Assembly: GCA_003260075.1 (NCBI GenBank)
Contig: QLIY01000105.1
Coordinates: forward strand, 40,240 to 104,239
Source of the DNA: Phallusia mammillata
Lineage: Eukaryota > Chordata > Ascidiacea > Phlebobranchia > Ascidiidae
DNA length: 64,000 bases
Direction of reading: 5' to 3'
Part shown: positions 58,290 through 64,000 of the stretch, piece by piece
Layout: the number at the start of each line of letters is the position of its first letter
Position numbering within the stretch: position 1 is the first letter of the stretch
The notes under the pieces: model-generated
The model's input: only the letters and a program-made list of their open reading frames with translations
The model's database searches: none
What the model was told of the DNA's origin: nothing
Program-made: the position numbers and the translations under genes

Positions 58290-59777
58290 TTACGTGCATA
58301 AGTTCGCTGCGCGTTTGCCGAAAAAGATTATTTTCCAAGTGGCGTAGGTAAGCACAATGCAGTAGTTACCTACCACTGTGAATGCAACCTGGGCCACCAC
58401 CCCGGTCACAAACAAATCACTTCCATTCAAAGCATTGGTTAACGCAAATCCCACAGCGGATGCTATGTAAATGGCAGCGGCCGCAACTGCACGACGAACC
58501 GCGGCCGTTTCTTGCGCCTCTTCATTGGTTGCAGGAACATCACCATGACGATGTATGCAGGCATGCACTTTTCCATGTAACGTTTTCAGTTTAGAAGCTT
58601 TATTCGACGCTTCATCGGTTAGTGTGTTAAAGATGTGATCAGTTCGTTTATCTTGCTCCGCTGTTACACAGCTTGGTGACCTTGTGTATTGAATATTGCC
58701 TGTAGCCCGTTGCGGCTGTTCGGTTTGTGAAGGTGCTTTCCCTGGTTCCAGCGATATGGCCGCATTAGTAGATGTCGTAACGGGTAGTTTCGTGTCAATT
58801 TCCTGCCCTTCATTTGCATTTGTAACGACTCGATTGAAACTCATACCCTGTGACGCAGTTCGAGTGAAACTCAACGTTCCCGATTTCTGCGTGGACTCCC
58901 GCGCTGCCCGAAACCTGCGTACTTCTCGCAAGATGAATGGGTAAACGAAAAGTGCAAGTAAAAGAATTTGAAAGAAAAACAACAGGAAAATTTGAACTGG
59001 GGGCAACACGTCAGGAGGCAATTGGGATTTCAAAATCGGCCAGCAGCTTGTAAACATGCCGTTCATCGCAGAATTTACAGCTGGCGCAACAAACAACAAC
59101 ATGCTAACAATGATCAAAAGCACCCCCGCTAAACGACTCATCCATATAAGAACGGGGCTGTACAGAATTTGATACACGACTGGATTACTGTAGAACAGCC
59201 ATTGCCGAAGCCACAAGAAGCCAAGGACTGCTGACCGTGCCAATGAGTTAATTAGATAAATGAAGAAAACCAGCCATCCGGTACAAAGCACACTAATTTG
59301 CCCTGGAGCGACTGACTGGTATTGTTGCATGTCCACAAGCTTCAATATCACCAGGCAGTTGCTGACGATGTTTAACAGTGGGGCTAAAATGCACAACCTT
59401 GTCATCCAGCGTTGACTTCTGAGTTGACTTGAGCTGCTTTTACTTTTTGAGTGATTAGACAGTGCCTTGCTGTTATGTTCACGAAGCTTCTTTATGTGAC
59501 GTCCCAATTCAGAAGGTGATCGGTTTTGCCTTTGTTTCTCCCGCAGTCGCAAACTTGCATCATAAGCTCTAATCTTCTTTCGCTTTTTTAGCCACTTTCG
59601 ATATTCTGTATAAATCAAACGAACGGCCAGGTATAAGTCCAACACCAGACTTACTGCGCATACACTAAGATTGCTGACAATAGAGTGTTTGTATTCCTTT
59701 GGTATCCAAGTAATGTAACTTGTTGAGTTGGTCCCGTTTCCACCTTGAAATACCTCATAATCATGACCCTCAACCAT
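58290..59777 (-). CDS. Orphan 7TM protein B, single exon
   Basis: One open frame of 495 aa holds the complete fold. Hydrophobic segments lie at about residues 33-55, 123-147, 161-190, 215-235, 259-282, 430-449 and 457-481. The short N-terminus has two glycosylation sites (NGT, NST). Loop 1 is long and strongly basic; the loop after TM5 is about 145 residues and Ser/Thr/Gln rich; the C-terminus is very short. The signature GFLWLRQWLFYSNPVV at the end of TM3, LALFVYPFI at the end of TM5 and CIVLTYATWK at the end of TM7 match protein A closely. Unlike A, there is no intron in the post-TM5 loop. A retrogene or intron loss is possible. No known receptor class was recognised. The ATG at 59777 starts just before the acidic N-terminus and gives the same N-terminal layout as A. 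Confidence 0.85.
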   Translation of the reverse strand: MVEGHDYEVFQGGNGTNSTSYITWIPKEYKHSIVSNLSVCAVSLVLDLYLAVRLIYTEYRKWLKKRKKIRAYDASLRLREKQRQNRSPSELGRHIKKLREHNSKALSNHSKSKSSSSQLRSQRWMTRLCILAPLLNIVSNCLVILKLVDMQQYQSVAPGQISVLCTGWLVFFIYLINSLARSAVLGFLWLRQWLFYSNPVVYQILYSPVLIWMSRLAGVLLIIVSMLLFVAPAVNSAMNGMFTSCWPILKSQLPPDVLPPVQIFLLFFFQILLLALFVYPFILREVRRFRAARESTQKSGTLSFTRTASQGMSFNRVVTNANEGQEIDTKLPVTTSTNAAISLEPGKAPSQTEQPQRATGNIQYTRSPSCVTAEQDKRTDHIFNTLTDEASNKASKLKTLHGKVHACIHRHGDVPATNEEAQETAAVRRAVAAAAIYIASAVGFALTNALNGSDLFVTGVVAQVAFTVVGNYCIVLTYATWKIIFFGKRAANLCT

Positions 59778-60433
59778 TTTCGACTTTGACTATTTGATTC
59801 TGTAGGCTGCCTTACGCTTGAAGTTATACGACCGAAAACAAGTCAAGTAGTTTACGAGTGCATTTGCTGTCTAAGTCGGACAAGGGCTAATGTATCGTAC
59901 ACTCAACGTTTCCGTGACAAAATGACGCAACCGCACTTGAATGGATGCCAGCAGCAGTTACGTGCGCCTTTTTTGCCTTCGTTATCTGATTCTAACGTTT
60001 CAATGGGAGAAAATCTCCAATTCATGGCGTCATTTCGATGACGCAGCAGCCAGCGAAAACAACCTCAGCGTAAAAGTGGGGCAAAGAGAACAGCACTTAC
60101 ACGCATAAACGATTATACATGCAAAATATGTTTTGAACAATAACACATTATTTAACGCACTAAGTAAAAAAATATGTTGCCTATATTGTTCAACTTGGAA
60201 CCGGCCGGCAAAATGACTGAAACTCGGTCCACTTTGAAACTGTACATACGTTTGCGAAAAGAAAACATTTGCAGGAAAAATATTTTTACTGGTATTACTG
60301 AAAAACATAATATGTAAACAGACAGTTTCAAAAAGTCTCTTAAATAAGTCACTTGACCTATACCCAAAACGTAAAGTGAGCGATTTTTGCGGTAATGTTA
60401 TGTTTAGTAACGTTTATGCAACAACGTAAGGCC

Positions 60434-60526
60434 TCAAAGCAGTAAAATAATTTATAGTGACAGTTATTCTTAAGCTTCGTCCTATGGCTGATTATACTAC
60501 TTTTCATCATCATTACGTTTCATTGA
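60434..60526. repeat. Dispersed repeat copy 1
   Basis: Shares ttcgtcctatgg and ctacttttcatcatcatt, followed by acgtttcattga, plus weaker similarity over about 93 bases, with 61857-61952 in the same orientation. No coding capacity. The two copies lie either side of the hAT-like element at 61128. Confidence 0.65.
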
Positions 60527-61127
60527 TTCATGCATCTAGGTTATCCCCGTCACACTTACAGTATGAGTGGTTTTTCGAACAAACATATTTTCGTTAGTTG
60601 CGTTTGCGGGAGATTTACCGAATCGGCTTAGTTTAGGTTCGACCGAAACCGAATGTTAGGCAGTTTTGTCGTATAAATTCGTCCGAATTCACCAAACCAT
60701 TTATGACCTTTTGCGAAGTCTTGACAGGTAAACATAGGTTTTTCTACCAGGCATACAGCGGTGTTACACAATACAATAGTTGTGTTTCATTATTATTTTA
60801 ATTTTGTGGGGTTTAGGGGTGCCTTGGCCATCATTGCCAGCCTACCAATGAATTTGTGTTAAGAGTGGGAAAAACGATAAAGTTTTAAAAAACATAATAG
60901 TTAGACGCGATTTTAGTTACGGCGTAGTTGAAAGATTGTTTGGGACCTTTTTAAGCAGAAAAGACACATTTTGCGCTTTAAATTTTCGTTCGTAAAAGAT
61001 TCGGTTTCGGCCAAATCGCAACGAATTATTAAGCTTTACTACATTAGACCGATCAACATGGAACTACAGGTTTTTATGAGAGTTCACTTCGCCACACGCT
61101 TAAAGAATTGAACTGATATGTTTATTA

Positions 61128-61665
61128 CAGTGGCTCCCAACCGCCGGTCCGCGTAAATATTTTGCCGGTCCGCCAATTATCTCACTTTATGCCAAGCCAC
61201 TTTTTAAAATAGAATGATAAGTAGGCCTATTGCTTAGTTGTTGGTGCATGCAAAAATTATTTTACGCATGACTGTAAAACTGGGGTAGCTCTCCATCGTT
61301 GATACCCGCAAATTGTTTAATAAGCTTTTGTGACGTTTATGATTGTTTTGTCATAAACTGTGCCTAGCATTCAACAATTTTTTGTAAAACGAAGTTATTC
61401 TTCGCTTTTGAGATAGCATTGATTTTGTATGTAAATGGATTTGCGTTTTGTTGTTTGAGTTGACTTGATTTCCGTTTGGTTGTTATTTTACGCCCTAAAT
61501 ACACAGGCTATGACTAAATCTTGCATTATGTTGCGCAGCGACAACTTTGGTGAACAAAAAGCTTACAAATATCTGTTGCATTCACTACGATCTTTCGTTG
61601 CCGGTCCGTGGATTTTTTTTACATTTTCCCACAGTCCCACAGTGTAGAAAGGTTGGGAACCACTG
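61128..61665. mobile_element. hAT-like element with CAGTGGCTCCCAACC ends
   Basis: The ends cagtggctcccaacc and ggttgggaaccactg are inverted repeats with one mismatch. Perfect 8-bp duplications gtttatta lie at 61120-61127 and 61666-61673. The 538-bp body has gccggtccgc near the left end and ttgccggtccgtgg near the right, subterminal repeats typical of hAT elements. No transposase. Confidence 0.92.
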
Positions 61666-61856
61666 GTTTATTAGAATTCTCTGGGACTGAACACAGATGA
61701 TGTGGTTATTAAGCCTTTTAAATCTGCTCCTGATACATTACTGCATATTAAACAACGTGTGTTGCCGTCAATGTACTTTGCCAATTTAAACCCAATTCGT
61801 TCAACGTAAATTCAAAAACTACATTTACAGAACCACCAGGCGAACCGTTCAAAAGT

Positions 61857-61952
61857 TCAAAGCAATAAAATAATTCATCCCGGCAGTCATTATTAACCTT
61901 CGTCCTATGGTCGGCTGTTATGCTACTTTTCATCATCATTACGTTTCATTGA
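61857..61952. repeat. Dispersed repeat copy 2
   Basis: Second copy of the repeat at 60434-60526, same orientation, about 1.4 kb apart. It may be the remnant of a local duplication between the 7TM genes or a diverged interspersed repeat; no ends or target duplication could be defined. Confidence 0.65.
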
Positions 61953-62704
61953 CACTAAGCTATGACACTACTACTATGCACTGCACAAAAACTTTTTTCT
62001 ATTAACTTTGTCTTTTAAACTCAAAAAAGTACAAAAAAGAAAAACTTAACCAAGCTCCGCCACTTAAAAACACTCTAATTTAACAAAAATATTTTGTTTT
62101 GGTAGCATTTTGAAATTGCTCGAGATTGAAAAAAAGTAAATAACTAGCTTTACTTTCTGCCAAAGTTCTATAAAATAGCTTAGCATGATGTTTGTCGCAC
62201 CTTACTGTTACCAATACTGTCGTGGCGCCTGTCACAATAGACCGTCACCGATAATAATAATCGCATGTGTGAACTCGCAGCAACTGCCTGAGTTCTCCAT
62301 CTATAGCGCGCTAACTAAAACTCCCCAGAGATCTTAGGCGACCCATCACCCTGATGCTGAATGAGTTGACTGATGGCAGTTTCCACATTTAATTTAAATT
62401 TAAACAAGTGCCTTAAATAACCTTCCACCATTCACAAGTTATTAAGTTTAAAGTCAGGTCAAGGCTGTTAAAAACTCGTGTAAATGGAAATTGAACTCAA
62501 TACAAAGCATTTTTTTTGAAAAAAGACGATTCTTAAACGCTTTACACGAAATACGGCAATAAAAAAACAACGCCAGTACAAGGATAACACTGCGTCCTCA
62601 GTCATCGATATCATAATGACGGTACGTCACAACAACAAAAATGGACGTCGCAAGTAATATGATGACAACACAAATTATGGTAGTGAAGAATTGTTTGCTG
62701 TTCT

Positions 62705-62710
62705 TTTATT
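62705..62710 (-). terminator. AATAAA polyadenylation signal of 7TM gene C
   Basis: tttatt on the plus strand reads AATAAA on the minus strand, 255 bases after the gene C stop codon. Confidence 0.45.
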
Positions 62711-62964
62711 GAATCGAGACTTTAATCGTTGGCATTTTTAAAGTCTACCAACTCAATTTACTTCAGGTTTGCACCTTCTCAGAGTTCATAGCTGAAACTG
62801 GGCGATAGTTTGCACTGATTAAAGGGTAAAATGCTCATTTGCACAGATAACCGGAAAATCAATTCTAAAGCAATTGCGCCTCCGAGTGTGACAGGCAGTG
62901 ATCTCAATCTCTTCGAGCAGAAACACTTTAAATGCACATTTAGTGCCAAGTCGGTTTCCCCACG

Positions 62965-64000
62965 TCAAAGATGCTTACTGTCAAAGATCCACAACTTTGA
63001 CTTGGCAAGAAGCGACGCTGCGACCTTCTCGTTTTTCTGTTTAAACGATGACGTGCGTGATGTCTGCATAACCAGAGACGAGGATCTCTTGCGTTGGCGC
63101 TCGGGTCTCGCCAGTTGCAGGACACTGTCTGAATAGTTTTGCAAGTCCGGGTCGATGTTTTGATTTAAATCAGCGAGTAGTGACTCAGTGTACCAGGCGT
63201 TCTCCTCTGATTCGTTCGACTTTCCAGACACGTGGCATTCAAGCATCGGGAGCAGCACGTCTGGCACTGGGTCTGGGACTTGTTTCTCGGGCTTCTGCTG
63301 AACTGGCATTTTGTTTGACTTATAGCGGATTGAGCTTACGCCACTCCTTTCCATGTTTGACATCGTATCAACAGAAAAGACCCGCCGCATCCGCCTGTCT
63401 GTCCTGTTGATTATATAAATGCCCGTGGTGCCAGGTCTTGAACGGCGCGGGCAGTTCGACATCCAGTCGAACATTGTCCGGCAGGTGTCAGTGTAGAGCC
63501 ATGGAAATAGCATGACTCGCCAACGACGAAACGTCATGATTATGCAAATAAGGTTGATAATGAGATTGATGTCATACATGGCTAAAGGCGCAAAAGCCGC
63601 ACTGGGAAAGCTGTTGTACACAGTTTTGACCAGGATAGCAATGGCGACGTCGGACAGAATACATAGTCCAGCTAATACAAACGACCTTCGTATGAGAGTA
63701 AGCAGACCAACGCTACCGCTTCGCATGTGGTTTGATCTCACTGCTCGCAGCTTATTGTCCATGATCGGATACAAGAATAAGGCGAGGAAAGACATCTAAA
63801 AGACAGAAAAAAATGTTGAAGAACCTAAACCAAACTAAAATAGATGAAACGACATAGTTTTTTCACAGAGCCAATTTGTATGCGACAGACATCAAATGAA
63901 AACAACCCAATTTACTTCTAAAATTTGTTAGAATTACGTCGCGTTGCCCTTAAACCGATAAAATTTTAGGTGGGCTACAAAAACTCACTGAAGTTCCATA
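62965..64000 (-). CDS. Orphan 7TM protein C, C-terminal part, cut by window edge
   Basis: The last exon (63795-62965, minus) encodes 276 residues after a good acceptor (tctgtcttttag). It opens inside TM5 with MSFLALFLYPIM, the counterpart of LSLLGLFLYPLV in protein A. It continues through a short basic loop, TM6 (GLCILSDVAIAILV), TM7 (INLIINLICIIMTFRRWRVMLFP) and a tail of about 175 residues. A GTGAGT donor lies at 63988-63983, so 64000-63989 is probably the end of the preceding exon, in phase. The N-terminal half lies beyond the right edge. The intron position differs from gene A: here it is within TM5, in A it is in the loop after it. TM6 CILSDV and TM7 motifs place it nearer to A (CIISDV) than to B. 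The ATG at 63795 is an internal codon, not a start. Confidence 0.8.

Larger units (their letters stand above)
59778..62964. other. Spacer between 7TM genes B and C
   Basis: No exon recognised. It holds a hAT-like element (61128-61665), two copies of a roughly 95-bp repeat (60434-60526 and 61857-61952) and a reverse-strand AATAAA (tttatt at 62705-62710) 255 bases past the stop of gene C. Gene B's promoter should lie just above 59777. Confidence 0.55.

Noticed and set aside
1-64000. CRISPR arrays, bacterial operons, rRNA or tRNA genes
   Set aside because: No regularly spaced repeats, Shine-Dalgarno-led operons or rRNA signatures were seen. I could not run a tRNA covariance search by eye, so a tRNA cannot be fully excluded.

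Overview
The window looks like nuclear DNA of an invertebrate chordate. An ascidian such as Ciona is my best guess, but no sequence here proves the species. The evidence is AT-rich sequence, compact many-exon genes with canonical GT-AG introns, Patched, SAS-6 and Rab27 proteins that resemble vertebrate orthologues along most of their length, and many short non-autonomous DNA transposons with 8-bp target-site duplications. Nothing bacterial, viral or organellar was seen.

Layout. 962-7191 (+) is SASS6, the centriole cartwheel protein (14 exons, 701 aa in my model). 7192-19606 is a 12.4-kb gene-poor stretch. 19607-39591 (+) is a complete Patched gene, the Hedgehog receptor (28 exons, 1886 aa). 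It has an unusually long N-terminal exon, two large 5' introns, and Gli-type sites upstream and inside those introns. 41540-46154 (+) is RAB27 (6 exons, 242 aa). 47048-50691 (+) is a divergent GDP-fucose protein O-fucosyltransferase with an N-terminal membrane anchor (11 exons, 490 aa). 51321-about 53224 (+) is a short secreted protein made of one von Willebrand factor A domain that most resembles the N-terminal domain of SVEP1/polydom. From 54550 to the right edge, on the minus strand, lie three tandem paralogues of a seven-transmembrane family I cannot assign to a known receptor class. The third is cut by the window edge.

Mobile DNA. Six hAT-like miniature elements have both ends visible (1490, 5200, 8985, 42352, 42909, 48834 and 61128 give seven starts, of which five have perfect 8-bp duplications and two have 6/8 matches), and a degenerate relative lies at 7929. 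There is also one fold-back element (368) and one Tc1/mariner-type element (47605). The elements inside introns account for most of the length of the large introns of RAB27 and the fucosyltransferase gene.

Possible assembly marks. Runs of C or G occur at 6239, 14887, 24647, 24850, 34208 and 49392. Three of them are about 10 bases long and sit between direct copies of the same flank, the pattern left when overlapping contig ends are joined through a gap. Coordinates and copy number near them should be treated with care.

How the genes relate. Patched, with its Gli-type sites, fits a Hedgehog pathway feedback target. SASS6 and RAB27 are housekeeping or trafficking genes with no visible functional tie to it. 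The most novel content is the 7TM cluster and the stand-alone polydom-type VWA gene.
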